64,000 nucleotides of DNA, from contig CAYTTA010000005.1 of NCBI GenBank assembly GCA_964440655.1, positions 13,485 through 77,484 of the forward strand, read 5' to 3'. Both the position numbers and the translations under genes were made by a program. Below the pieces are notes generated by a model that was not told where the DNA came from, ran no database searches, and saw nothing but the letters and a program-made list of their open reading frames with translations. Shown piece by piece: positions 43,482 to 51,410 of this stretch. The DNA comes from CAYTTA01 sp964440655 (GTDB taxonomy: Bacteria; Bacteroidota; Rhodothermia; Balneolales; Balneolaceae). Position 1 is the first letter of the stretch. Each line of letters opens with the position of its first letter.

Positions 43482-44231
43482 TTGACCCCTACTACTTTTG
43501 ACAAGTCTACCGTCGTGATCACCGGTGCCAGCCGTGGAATCGGACGGGAGATTGCTTTGGAATTTGCACGCTCAACCGGTCACTCTCTTCTTCTGATGGG
43601 ACGGGACCGGGAGGCATTGGAAAGAACCATGAGGGAGTGCCGGGAGCTGGCATCAGGAATGGATCCGGCAGAAGAGAGGCAGTTCTCGATTTTTGATGTC
43701 GATCTGCTCGATTCGGGTGCGCTGGAGCAGTTCCGATTTCCCGACGGGTTGCCGCTTCCCGGTGTAGTGGTCAACAATGCGGGCTATTTTCTGCTAAAAA
43801 CGCTGGAAGAGACCTCGGTGCAGGAGTTTGAAGAGCAGTGGCAGCTCCATGTGAGGGCACCGTTTCAGCTCATCAAGGCGCTCCTTCCCCTCATGCGCCG
43901 CCTGGAGAGGGGGCTCATCGTAAATCTCGCCTCATTGAGCGCGCTGGAGGGAAGGGGGCACTGCGGGGCTTACTCCTCTTCAAAACATGCACTTCTGGGA
44001 CTGACCCGTTCCCTTCGTCTGGAGCTGATGAAAAGTCCCATTGCCGTGACCGCCGTGAACCCCGGCCAGACATGGTCCACTTCATGGGATGGAATTGATG
44101 TGGACCCGGACGAGCTGATCGATCCGGTAGATCTGGGACGGCTGATCGTTCTGCTTAGCCGGATGAGTCCCCGTACGGTGGTCGAGGAGATTCAGCTTCG
44201 GCCCCAGAGAGGGGACCGAAGTCCCGACTAG
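43482..44231 (+). CDS. Short-chain dehydrogenase/reductase
   Basis: 249 residues, classical SDR. VVITGASRGIGREIALEFAR is the cofactor motif, VVNNAGYF the NNAG motif, NLASLSALEG the catalytic Ser, and YSSSKHALLGL the Tyr-x-x-x-Lys; VNPGQT follows. Sepiapterin-reductase-like spacing is possible. The only start near the fold is a TTG at 43482, 41 bp after queE, so it may belong to that transcript. Substrate unknown. Confidence 0.9.
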   Translation: MTPTTFDKSTVVITGASRGIGREIALEFARSTGHSLLLMGRDREALERTMRECRELASGMDPAEERQFSIFDVDLLDSGALEQFRFPDGLPLPGVVVNNAGYFLLKTLEETSVQEFEEQWQLHVRAPFQLIKALLPLMRRLERGLIVNLASLSALEGRGHCGAYSSSKHALLGLTRSLRLELMKSPIAVTAVNPGQTWSTSWDGIDVDPDELIDPVDLGRLIVLLSRMSPRTVVEEIQLRPQRGDRSPD

Positions 44232-44240
44232 AGCGGCTAC

Positions 44241-44285
44241 AACCCCAAGGCGCTCACTACAACCCCAAGGCGCTCACTACAACCC
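44241..44285. repeat. 20-bp perfect direct repeat after the SDR gene
   Basis: AACCCCAAGGCGCTCACTAC at 44241-44260 and 44261-44280, then AACCC begins a third copy (44281-44285). It fills the 108-bp space between the convergent SDR and purC genes. Confidence 0.92.
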
Positions 44286-44339
44286 ATAGTGGCGACTGAG
44301 CCTCCAGAGAGGCGGCCGCAGTCCCTCTGTTTCCGATCC

Positions 44340-45320
44340 TTACGCACTCTCCTTGCGGTATTTCTCAAACACCCGACCGATCTCCTCATCGGCGGAAGTG
44401 ACCATCTGCGGCTCGAAAGATTCACCGGTCAGTGTTTCATAGAGCTCGGTATAGCGCTGGTAGATGCTCCACCGGAACTGGTCGGAGAGATCTGGCAGAA
44501 CCTCACCCTCTCTTCCCTGGAAACCCTGCTCGATCAGCCACTCTCTGAGAAATTCCTTGGAGAGTTGCCGCTGAGGCCGGCCGCTGCGGAAGCGTTCTTC
44601 GTAACCATCCGCATAGAAATAGCGGGAAGAGTCGGAGGTATGCACCTCATCGATCAGGGTGAGCTCCCCGTCATAGAGGCCGAACTCATATTTGGTATCG
44701 ACCAGAATGAGACCTTGCCGGGCCGCCACTTCGGTGCCCCGTTCAAACAGCCTGAATGCCGTCTCCCGGATCTTGAACCAGAGTTCGGCGGGGACGATAC
44801 CGCGCAGGAGGATCTCCTGTTCGGAGATATCCTCATCATGGCCTTCTGTCGCCTTGGTGGCCGGCGTGAGGATCGGCTTGTCAAATTTCTGATGCTCTTT
44901 CAATCCGTCGGGAAGACGCACTCCGCACAGCTCCCGTCCCCCTTCCCGGTAGGTTCGCCAGGCGTGACCCGTCAGATAGCCCCGGATCACCACCTCGATC
45001 GGAATGGGATCACACTTCTTCGCGATCGTGACATTGGCATGGGGGATCTCCACCACATGGGTGGGAACGATATCCTTCACCTTCTCGAAACCGAATCCTG
45101 CCAGGCGGTTCAGGATCTGCCCTTTGAAAGGAATGGCCTTTTTCATCACATGATCAAAGGCGGAGATGCGGTCGGTCACCACGATCCCGAGCAGACGCTC
45201 CCCCAGATCATAGACATCACGTACTTTTCCCCGATAGGGGGCAGGCCATCCCGGAATCCGGGTCTCATAGATGCAGCTCTCGAGCAGCTTTCTTCGCTGC
45301 TCGCCGTCGAATGTGGTCAT
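44340..45320 (-). CDS. purC: Phosphoribosylaminoimidazole-succinocarboxamide (SAICAR) synthase
   Basis: Adds aspartate to CAIR in purine synthesis. 326 residues, the longer of the two common forms. YRGKVRDVYDLGERLLGIVVTDRISAFDHVM, VIRGYLTGHAWRTY, LILVDTKYEFG and DEVHTSDSSRYF are all present. Its ATG overlaps the stop of an upstream lacI-type gene as ATGA, so the enzyme is translated from the same message as the regulator, an odd pairing for a purine gene. Confidence 0.96.
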   Translation of the reverse strand: MTTFDGEQRRKLLESCIYETRIPGWPAPYRGKVRDVYDLGERLLGIVVTDRISAFDHVMKKAIPFKGQILNRLAGFGFEKVKDIVPTHVVEIPHANVTIAKKCDPIPIEVVIRGYLTGHAWRTYREGGRELCGVRLPDGLKEHQKFDKPILTPATKATEGHDEDISEQEILLRGIVPAELWFKIRETAFRLFERGTEVAARQGLILVDTKYEFGLYDGELTLIDEVHTSDSSRYFYADGYEERFRSGRPQRQLSKEFLREWLIEQGFQGREGEVLPDLSDQFRWSIYQRYTELYETLTGESFEPQMVTSADEEIGRVFEKYRKESA

Positions 45321-46339
45321 TGAACCTTGTCAGTTGATTTTCGTTTTACCAGGAGCGGTTCAATCACCTTCTGGACCCGTTCCGAGTCGGGGCGGCGAAT
45401 CAGCTCCAGCATGCGGTCGGTTGCCATCATCCCCACCTTCTGCATCTGCTGGTCGATGGTGGAAAGGTCGAGATAGCGGGCCAGCTTGATGTCACCATAT
45501 CCCATGAGCGCAATATCATCCGGAACGCTCATTCCAAGCTGGTTCAGGGCATGAAGGGCACCGATTGCCTGGGTATCGTCCAGACAGAAAACCGCATCGG
45601 GGAATCGCCCCAGTTTATGATACAGCTGTATGGCTTCAAATCCTGTTTCTTCGGTAAATCCGGCGTGTTTTGTGGTTTCACCTTTTACCCGAAAAGTCTC
45701 TTCAAGGGGGATGCCGTGTTTTTCAAGGCCACGGAGAAAGCCCTCCTTTCGCTGCCTGGCGGCGTGGGTCTCCACGGCCGGCAGGATCATCCCCAATGAA
45801 CGGTAGCCCTGTGCGACGAGGTGGTCTGCAGCGAGCATCCCGCCCCGCAGGTTATCGAGTTCGAAATAATCAAAATCGGGATGGGACGATCCGATCATCA
45901 CGGTGGGGATGCCGGAAGCCTCGATCTGCTTGCGGATCGTATCGGTCAGGTCGATCGATATGGTGATAAGCGCATCGGCCGTTCCGCGGTCAAAGAAACT
46001 CTCGAGTGCATCGGCCGGGCTTGTTGAACCGGTATTGTAGATGATGATGTCCAGCTCCTTCTCGCTGATCCGGTCCTTTATCCCCTTGAGCACTTCGGTG
46101 TAGAAAGGGGTGGTGAAGGAGGGGACGGCGATAGCGATGATCTGCGGTTTCCGGCTGGCCAAGTTTCTTGCACTGACCTGCGGGCGGAAATGGAGCTCTT
46201 CGATCGCCTGTTCCACCTTCCGGCGCGTCTCCTCCGAAACATTGGGAGAATCGTTCAGGACCCTGGAGACGGTGGATATGGCAACACCCGCCCGTGCGGC
46301 AACCTGATAGATGGTGACTTTCTTTTGAGAGCTGCTCAT
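45317..46339 (-). CDS. LacI family transcriptional regulator
   Basis: 340 residues from the ATG at 46339; 19 further residues upstream in the frame look non-coding. VTIYQVAARAGVAISTVSRVLND is the helix-turn-helix, FRPQVSARNLASRKP the hinge helix, and a periplasmic-binding-protein-like sensor follows (IGSSHPDFDYFELDN, MGYGDIKLA). Coupled by ATGA to purC and divergent from murQ. A PurR-like purine sensor or a sugar sensor are both conceivable. Confidence 0.92.
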   Translation of the reverse strand: MSSSQKKVTIYQVAARAGVAISTVSRVLNDSPNVSEETRRKVEQAIEELHFRPQVSARNLASRKPQIIAIAVPSFTTPFYTEVLKGIKDRISEKELDIIIYNTGSTSPADALESFFDRGTADALITISIDLTDTIRKQIEASGIPTVMIGSSHPDFDYFELDNLRGGMLAADHLVAQGYRSLGMILPAVETHAARQRKEGFLRGLEKHGIPLEETFRVKGETTKHAGFTEETGFEAIQLYHKLGRFPDAVFCLDDTQAIGALHALNQLGMSVPDDIALMGYGDIKLARYLDLSTIDQQMQKVGMMATDRMLELIRRPDSERVQKVIEPLLVKRKSTDKVQ

Positions 46340-46656
46340 CTGGGAAGGTTTTGGTGCGATCGCCGGATGATACCGGGGGTTCAGGCCAGCTCTCATTCCC
46401 GACCCTGATACAGGCAGGAAACAGTGCCGGCAGGCGTTGTGGCAATATACAAAGTTTCAGGTATGGTGTGGAAAGAGGGCGAGGGCAATTTCACGCAGTT
46501 TTCTCTCTCACAGGGGGTTGGAACTCTTTCTTCCCACCTGTTTCGCTTTTTTTTCATTTCTTCCCCTTCATCAGGTAATCGGACAGACGAAGATTTCGCT
46601 TCCTATATTACCGGAGCCAACCGGATCAGATAAAGATCCCAAAAATCTATCGTTGA
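46340..46656. other. Divergent lacI/murQ control region, no gene supported
   Basis: 317 bp between lacI-purC (-) and murQ (+). ATATACAAAG near 46446 gives TTTGTATATTG on the minus strand, close to a -7 element for lacI; CCTATATTACCGG near 46600 is a weaker candidate for murQ. GCGATCGC at about 46358 is an 8-bp palindrome, but no full LacI-type operator was certain by eye. Confidence 0.4.
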
Positions 46657-47604
46657 ATGACACAGGAAAACCAGGACAGCCAGAAGTTATTTGATCAGTT
46701 GAACCGGCTGATGACGGAGCAGCGCAATCCTAATACCATGGAGATCGATCTGGCAAGTGCCGAAGAGATCGTACGCATGATCAATCGGGAGGATGCAGGG
46801 ATTGCGGCAAGTGTGGAGAAGAAGATACCGGAGATCGCACAGGCTGTGGAAGCGGTCAAAGAGGCGATCCAGCAGGGTGGCAGGCTGCTCTATTTCGGTG
46901 CCGGAACCAGCGGACGGCTTGGCATTGTGGATGCGGCCGAGTGTCCTCCCACCTTCGGAACCCATCCGGAGACGGTACAGGGGTTTATTGCGGGAGGCAG
47001 GGAGGCGGTCTTTACAGCCCAGGAAGGAGCAGAGGACAGTGAGTCGGACGGGGCGGAAGAAGCGGCACGCCAGAACGTCCGGCCGCCCGACGTGGTCTGC
47101 GGTCTGGCAGCCAGCGGACGGACACCCTGGGTGCACGGCGCGCTGAAGGAGGCCGCCCGCAGGGGGTGCAGGACCGTTCTGATCACGACGGTACCCGCAT
47201 CGCAGGTGGAGCTGAAACCCGATATCATGATCGATGTGGTGGTCGGGCCGGAGGTGATCATGGGGAGCACCCGGATGAAGAGTGCCACCGCACAGAAGAT
47301 GGTTCTCACCATGATTACTACCGGAAGCATGATCCGGCTCGGTAAAGTATATGAGAATGTGATGGTCGATCTGATGCTGACCAACGAGAAGCTGCACGAA
47401 CGGGCCAAACGGATCATTATGATGCTCTCTGATGTGGAGTATGAAGAGGCGGCGCGTCTGCTTTCCGCTGCCGGAGGCCATGTGAAGACAGCCCTGGTGA
47501 TGGCATTGAGCGGTCTGGACAAAGAGGGGGCCCGGGAGCTTCTTGAGCGTCACGACGGTTTTATCCGCAAGGCGATTCAGGAGTTGGGGCCGAAAAAGGA
47601 GTGA
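46657..47604 (+). CDS. murQ: N-acetylmuramic acid 6-phosphate etherase
   Basis: Cleaves the lactyl ether of MurNAc-6-P to GlcNAc-6-P, letting the cell recycle its own wall or use foreign muropeptides. 315 residues. The SIS domain shows RLLYFGAGTSGRLGIVDAAECPPTFG, GFIAGG, GLAASGRTPWVHGAL, MGSTRMKSATAQKMVL and a C-terminal helical domain. No murP, anmK or amgK lies beside it. It faces a lacI-type gene. Confidence 0.96.
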   Translation: MTQENQDSQKLFDQLNRLMTEQRNPNTMEIDLASAEEIVRMINREDAGIAASVEKKIPEIAQAVEAVKEAIQQGGRLLYFGAGTSGRLGIVDAAECPPTFGTHPETVQGFIAGGREAVFTAQEGAEDSESDGAEEAARQNVRPPDVVCGLAASGRTPWVHGALKEAARRGCRTVLITTVPASQVELKPDIMIDVVVGPEVIMGSTRMKSATAQKMVLTMITTGSMIRLGKVYENVMVDLMLTNEKLHERAKRIIMMLSDVEYEEAARLLSAAGGHVKTALVMALSGLDKEGARELLERHDGFIRKAIQELGPKKE

Positions 47605-47756
47605 GATGTGCGGTGATTTATGATGCAGTAGTTGCTGTAAGGCAGATGCAGTGATGTGATGAGGCAGTGGTGCAGTGATGTAGTGAAAGCAATTCGGGAG
47701 CGGTTCAGATCGTTTTAACCCTATATGCTTCTTGAACTTACATACCTGGTAAGGGA

Positions 47757-48413
47757 ATGACCGAGATAGAGTATCGGAACCGCATCATGGCATGCATGGC
47801 GGTTGCCACCTTGTTGCTGATTCTACTCATCAGGTTCTGGCCTGTGCGAGAGATCACCATTCGTGAAATCGATCCGGTGGTGATCCGCGATCCGGTGCTG
47901 ATCGACGATGTGCAGATCACTCGTCACCGCAGTTCTCCTCCGCCTCCACTCCGGCCGATGGTTCCCCAGCCCGTGCCGGACGACTTTCCCATCGAGGAGC
48001 CGGTTGAATTCGACCGGTGGTACAACCTCTCCGAACTGCCACCACTGGATCAGGAGGGGATGGGCTCCGATCCGTTGGGAGATGAGGGGATGATCGTCGG
48101 GAATCCGCAGCTCCCCCCTTCGGTGGTGAAGATTGTGGAACCGAGTGTTCCGGAGTTACCGGATGAACTGAGAGGCCGCATTGAAATGGTCGTAAACTTT
48201 CTGGTCGACCGGGAGGGGGGAGTGGAAGAGGCGAGTATCGTGGAGATCCGGGTCTATTCGGACCGCACCCGGACCGACTATGAGGTGCTGCCTTTCATCC
48301 AGTACGGTTTGATGGGAGCAACCCTGGAGGCGGCTCTCAACTGGCGCTTCCGTGCCGCCCGGCACGAGGGGTCTGTGGTCCGGACCTACACGCTGGCGTC
48401 GTTTCATTATTAG
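47757..48413 (+). CDS. TonB-like protein
   Basis: 218 residues. One membrane segment at 12-28, a Pro-rich stretch (SSPPPPLRPMVPQPVPDD) that would span the periplasm, and a C-terminal domain like TonB (MVVNFLVDREGGVEEASIVE, LEAALNWRFRAA...VRTYTLASFHY). It would couple the proton motive force to an outer-membrane receptor, though no exbB/exbD or receptor is near. Upstream spacer 47605-47756 holds GATGCAGTGATG-like direct repeats 25 bp apart. Confidence 0.78.
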   Translation: MTEIEYRNRIMACMAVATLLLILLIRFWPVREITIREIDPVVIRDPVLIDDVQITRHRSSPPPPLRPMVPQPVPDDFPIEEPVEFDRWYNLSELPPLDQEGMGSDPLGDEGMIVGNPQLPPSVVKIVEPSVPELPDELRGRIEMVVNFLVDREGGVEEASIVEIRVYSDRTRTDYEVLPFIQYGLMGATLEAALNWRFRAARHEGSVVRTYTLASFHY

Positions 48414-48494
48414 ACTGGAAGCTGAAAGGGATGGGGAGCTGAAAGTCTGGAAATTCCGGATTACTTCATTTTTTCTGATGCAGCACGGGTGATA

Positions 48495-48535
48495 CAAAAA
48501 AGGCTGCTTCCGGCAACAAACCGAAAGCAGCCTTT
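48495..48535 (-). terminator. Rho-independent terminator after tRNA-Ser
   Basis: On the minus strand an 11-bp stem (AAGGCTGCTT-type arms, 48535-48525 with 48509-48499), a 15-nt loop and a T run complementary to 48495-48500. It lies right after the tRNA 3' end. Confidence 0.9.
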
Positions 48536-48541
48536 CTGCTG

Positions 48542-48629
48542 CGGAGAGGGAGGGATTCGAACCCTCGGTACCCTTTAGGGGTACACACGCTTTCCAGGCG
48601 AGCCCATTCAACCACTCTGGCACCTCTCC
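48542..48629 (-). tRNA. tRNA-Ser (anticodon GGA)
   Basis: 88 nt, a class II tRNA with a long variable arm (GTGTGTACCCCTAAAGGGTAC region). The acceptor stem pairs GGAGAGG with CCTCTCC, discriminator G, T-loop GGTTCGAATCC, anticodon loop CTGGAAA giving GGA for UCC/UCU codons. CCA is not encoded. It is followed by a strong terminator and preceded on the same strand by the candidate small RNA. Confidence 0.97.
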
Positions 48630-48649
48630 TCGTCAATAAAATCGATGTC

Positions 48650-48792
48650 AAAGAAAAAGGAAGGTGGTGTCCTTCCTATGCTGTCGGGATTTTGACTGCC
48701 GTCAATCGTCGGCCGTTGAGAAGTTTCCATTGGAAGGGTCAGAATCCCAACAAGAGCACTGTACCGGCTTTATGCCGGCCTTCCCAAACAGG
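48650..48792 (-). ncRNA. Candidate structured small RNA of about 140 nt
   Basis: No ORF covers this stretch. On the minus strand it has: a 5-bp hairpin CCGGC-ATAAA-GCCGG (48778-48764); a 9-bp stem GTTGGGATT (48751-48743) with AATCCCGAC (48691-48683) closing two inner hairpins, TTCC-AAT-GGAA (48735-48725) and TTGAC-GGCA-GTCAA (48705-48692), the latter stacked directly on the closing stem, so a three-way junction; and a 7-bp terminator hairpin AGGAAGG-ACACCA-CCTTCCT (48677-48658) followed by a T-rich tract (to 48650). A TAnnTTTG promoter lies just upstream. Not recognised as 6S, SRP, tmRNA or RNase P by eye. Ends are inferred. Confidence 0.6.
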
Positions 48793-48796
48793 ATTG

Positions 48797-48828
48797 CAAA
48801 TATAGCCTAATTCGGGCGGACTATCAAT
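48797..48828 (-). promoter_or_regulatory. Bacteroidota-type promoter for the candidate small RNA
   Basis: On the minus strand ATTG (48828-48825), a 20-nt spacer, then TATATTTG (48804-48797), an exact match to the TAnnTTTG -7 consensus of Bacteroidota with a near-match -33 TTTG. Transcription would start around 48790-48793. Confidence 0.6.
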
Positions 48829-48934
48829 ATCGGGAAGGGAAGAGAAAATTCCTGCAGGACAACTTGTGAGGGCATATACCAACCTCCTAAAGCCGACGTT
48901 ACTGGGGAAATGAAGCCTACAGGATCAAGAAGTC

Positions 48935-49264
48935 ATGGTTTATCTTGCGACATCACTCTTCCTGTTTGCCCTCTGGACGGGAGTTGTAGGTTATCTTCTC
49001 TACAGGAAACGAGAGTGTGACCAGAATGAAGTCCGTCGCCTCTTTATCCGATTCTGGAGTGGCAGGGAGGAAGACAGGTACCCAAGCTGGCTCTGCGTTC
49101 GGCACGAACTCCTGAAAAGAGAGGGCGATAGTGCTTGTCTGCGTCTCGTGGATCGGCAGATCCGTATGGAGGACCGAAAGAAGATGTTGTCTGCCTATTG
49201 TGTGGATGAGCAGGGGAATATCCGGAGAGATGTGAGAAGGAGAGTCCACCTCACAGGCCAATAG
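48935..49264 (+). CDS. Small membrane protein of unknown function
   Basis: 109 residues. One hydrophobic segment at 3-23 (YLATSLFLFALWTGVVGYLLY) then a charged, Arg/Glu-rich cytoplasmic tail (CDQNEVRRLFIRFW, RREVHL-like end). Family not recognised. The opposite strand also has a frame of 102 codons, but it lacks a membrane segment or signal and looks like a shadow. 48630-48934 before it holds the small RNA and its promoter. Confidence 0.5.
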   Translation: MVYLATSLFLFALWTGVVGYLLYRKRECDQNEVRRLFIRFWSGREEDRYPSWLCVRHELLKREGDSACLRLVDRQIRMEDRKKMLSAYCVDEQGNIRRDVRRRVHLTGQ

Positions 49265-49321
49265 CTCACTGTGTACCCGGAGACCATCTGCCTGGCCGGT
49301 TCAGAACTTCCACCCGCCGGT

Positions 49322-50461
49322 TCAGGCCTTTATTCCGGAAGCTGTGAACCTCTCGATGCTCACTTCTGCAGGCAGCTTATCTCCGTCTGTAATGGCTCCG
49401 ACCAGCAGCTTGCCCAGATAGGGAGCCAGAATCAGCCCTCGGGATCCCAGCCCCCCCATGATCCATAATGCTGGATCCGAAGAGTGGCGCCCGATGACCG
49501 GCATTTTGTCCGGAAGACTTACTCTCACCCCCGTCCAGGAAGAGAACTCTCTCAGCTTGCCGGATAGTCCGGGATGCTGCTTCTCCAGTCTCCGGAGCAG
49601 GTACTCTTCACCCTTCCGGTCCGGATTCATGTGATGGTAATGGTGTTCATAGGTGCCGCCGACCATTACTTCCCCGTTCTCCGATTGGATAAGATATCCG
49701 AGCCCGGAGACCGAACAGGAGTAGGGGAGCTCCTCTGTGAGCCGGGTTGTGAGTGACTGCCCCTTGATGCGGTGTAGTGGGAGGAGGCTCCATCTCGGAT
49801 CGCGAGTCATTTCTTCACCGGTCGCATGTATCACGACCGGAGCGGAATGCCTTCGGATGGAAAACCCTGCCTCTTGGGACGAATCAACAGAATCTTCCGG
49901 TTCAGCGACAGCATGCGCATCATCCAAAACCTGTGATATCTCCCGGCCGAAGATAAACGTCACACCGAGCTCTTCCAGATAGCGGCAGAGATGATGAAGA
50001 AACAGCGGCATCCGCACCGAGCATCCAACAGGGATCCAGAGACCACCTCCCTGGCAGTGAACCCCCGGAAACCGGCGGCTGAACTCCTCTTCATCCAGCC
50101 ACTCGACCCAGCCCTCCGGCCACTCGGGATTGCGGGAGGAATCGATCATCCCCTCGACCATCTTCCGGTCAAAAGCGGGACGGGCAATACCATTTTCATA
50201 GAGAAACTTCACCCCGCTGTACTCCTCCACACTCCGCAGGAGGGAGAGGGTGTGGCGCATGCACTCCTTCGCGCGCCATGTTTTCCGAGCCCGTCGCCCG
50301 GGGGCGGGGTTGAGAAGAGCAAGAGGCACGCCCGATGCGCCTGCAGCGGGCCCGGCGGGATCGACCACAGCGGTGCGCAGTCCGGCCTGATGCGCGGCCC
50401 AGGCTGCCGAGAGTCCGGCGATGCCTGCACCTGCCACGATCAGGTCAAAGGAAGATTTCAC
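49322..50461 (-). CDS. FAD-dependent oxidoreductase resembling the MnmC C-terminal domain
   Basis: 379 residues, DAO fold. VAGAGIAGLSAAWAAHQAGL binds FAD; ALLNPAPGRRARKTWRA, WTGVRVSLPDKMPVIG and MGGLGSRGLILAPYLGKLL are close to the MnmC oxidase half, which trims cmnm5s2U to nm5s2U in tRNA wobble positions. The methyltransferase half of bifunctional MnmC is absent here. Stand-alone oxidases of this kind are known; a different amine substrate is possible. Confidence 0.8.
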   Translation of the reverse strand: MKSSFDLIVAGAGIAGLSAAWAAHQAGLRTAVVDPAGPAAGASGVPLALLNPAPGRRARKTWRAKECMRHTLSLLRSVEEYSGVKFLYENGIARPAFDRKMVEGMIDSSRNPEWPEGWVEWLDEEEFSRRFPGVHCQGGGLWIPVGCSVRMPLFLHHLCRYLEELGVTFIFGREISQVLDDAHAVAEPEDSVDSSQEAGFSIRRHSAPVVIHATGEEMTRDPRWSLLPLHRIKGQSLTTRLTEELPYSCSVSGLGYLIQSENGEVMVGGTYEHHYHHMNPDRKGEEYLLRRLEKQHPGLSGKLREFSSWTGVRVSLPDKMPVIGRHSSDPALWIMGGLGSRGLILAPYLGKLLVGAITDGDKLPAEVSIERFTASGIKA

Positions 50462-50502
50462 GGCAGGAGTGGTTGCATGGGGAGTGCAGGGTTCAGAGCG
50501 TT

Positions 50503-51111
50503 TCAGAACTGATCGGATGTGAGAAGCGTCGCGCCCGCCTCTCTCATCTCTTTCCAGGCCTGTTCGACCGAGCCGTCCAGATCAATCCCGCGCACTCCGT
50601 CCTGGAACACATAACATTTGAACCCTTCCCGGGAGGCGTCGATCACCGACCATCTTACGCAGAAATCGGTCGCCAGCCCCGTGAAGTAGAGTTCCCGGAT
50701 GCCACGCTCCTGGAGGTATCCTTTCAGGCCGGTGCGGGTTTTCTGGTCGTTCTCGAAGAAAGCGGAGTAGGAGTCGATCTCCCTGCGGAATCCTTTTCGG
50801 ATAATAACCTCGACCTTCTCTGTCCGCAGATCCGGATGAAACTCGGCGCCGCGGGTATTCTGCACGCAGTGATCGGGCCAGAGGACCTGCTCTCCATAGG
50901 AGACCTCGATCGTCTCGTAGGGATTTTTATCCGGATAGGAGGAGGCGAAGGAGATATGGTCTGCCGGATGCCAGTCCTGGGTGAGAATCATGTGATCGAA
51001 CTTCTCCGCCAGCCGGTTGATGACCGGGATCACCCGGTCGCCTTCCGGCACGGCAAGGGCGCCCCCCGGGCAGAAATCATTCTGGATGTCGACAGCGATC
51101 AGCGCTTTCAT
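50503..51111 (-). CDS. pncA: Nicotinamidase
   Basis: Deamidates nicotinamide to nicotinate in NAD salvage. 202 residues. VDIQNDFCPGGALAVPEGD holds the catalytic Asp, LTQDWHPADHISF and LWPDHCVQNTRGAEFHP the metal His/Asp, IIRKGF the Lys, and YFTGLATDFCVRWSVIDA the nucleophile Cys. It precedes the MnmC-like gene by 41 bp on the same strand. Confidence 0.96.
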   Translation of the reverse strand: MKALIAVDIQNDFCPGGALAVPEGDRVIPVINRLAEKFDHMILTQDWHPADHISFASSYPDKNPYETIEVSYGEQVLWPDHCVQNTRGAEFHPDLRTEKVEVIIRKGFRREIDSYSAFFENDQKTRTGLKGYLQERGIRELYFTGLATDFCVRWSVIDASREGFKCYVFQDGVRGIDLDGSVEQAWKEMREAGATLLTSDQF

Positions 51112-51367
51112 GGACGATGGGTAAGATCTATTGTTTTTCGGTTGATGTGTACGGCTCAGTACTTGTCAGTTCCCGCTAAGTGGTTACGGATCTGGTCACC
51201 GGTACCGGTTCTTTTCATCGGTGCTGGTCACCGGCACAGGCTCTGACACCTGTTCAATTTACCGGCAAAGTCTCTTCTTTACCGACTCTGACCCCGGCCT
51301 TTAAATTAGCGATTTCGCGCCTCAGAAACCGGAACGTACGGGGCGACGGTTTCTTCCGGGATTGCGC

Positions 51368-51375
51368 TATATTTC
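51368..51375 (+). promoter_or_regulatory. Possible -7 promoter element for the Ig-like lipoprotein
   Basis: TATATTTC differs from TAnnTTTG by one base. It would start transcription near 51381, 30 nt ahead of the TTG start chosen for the next gene. No good -33 element is seen, so support is moderate. Confidence 0.4.
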
Positions 51376-51410
51376 GGCAGGTTATACTCCACACAAACAA
51401 ACGGCTTCCT

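Noticed and set aside
46340..46400. GCGATCGC as LacI operator
   Set aside because: Only 8 bp and lacking the wider dyad usual for LacI-family sites; could be chance in GC-rich DNA.
48495..48535. SRP RNA-like words (CCGGAAGCAGCC) near the tRNA
   Set aside because: They are the arm of the tRNA terminator; no SRP fold or SRP loop context exists.
48953..49261. 102-codon ORF antisense to the small membrane protein gene
   Set aside because: The + strand frame has a clean membrane segment and charged tail; the antisense product has no recognisable feature.
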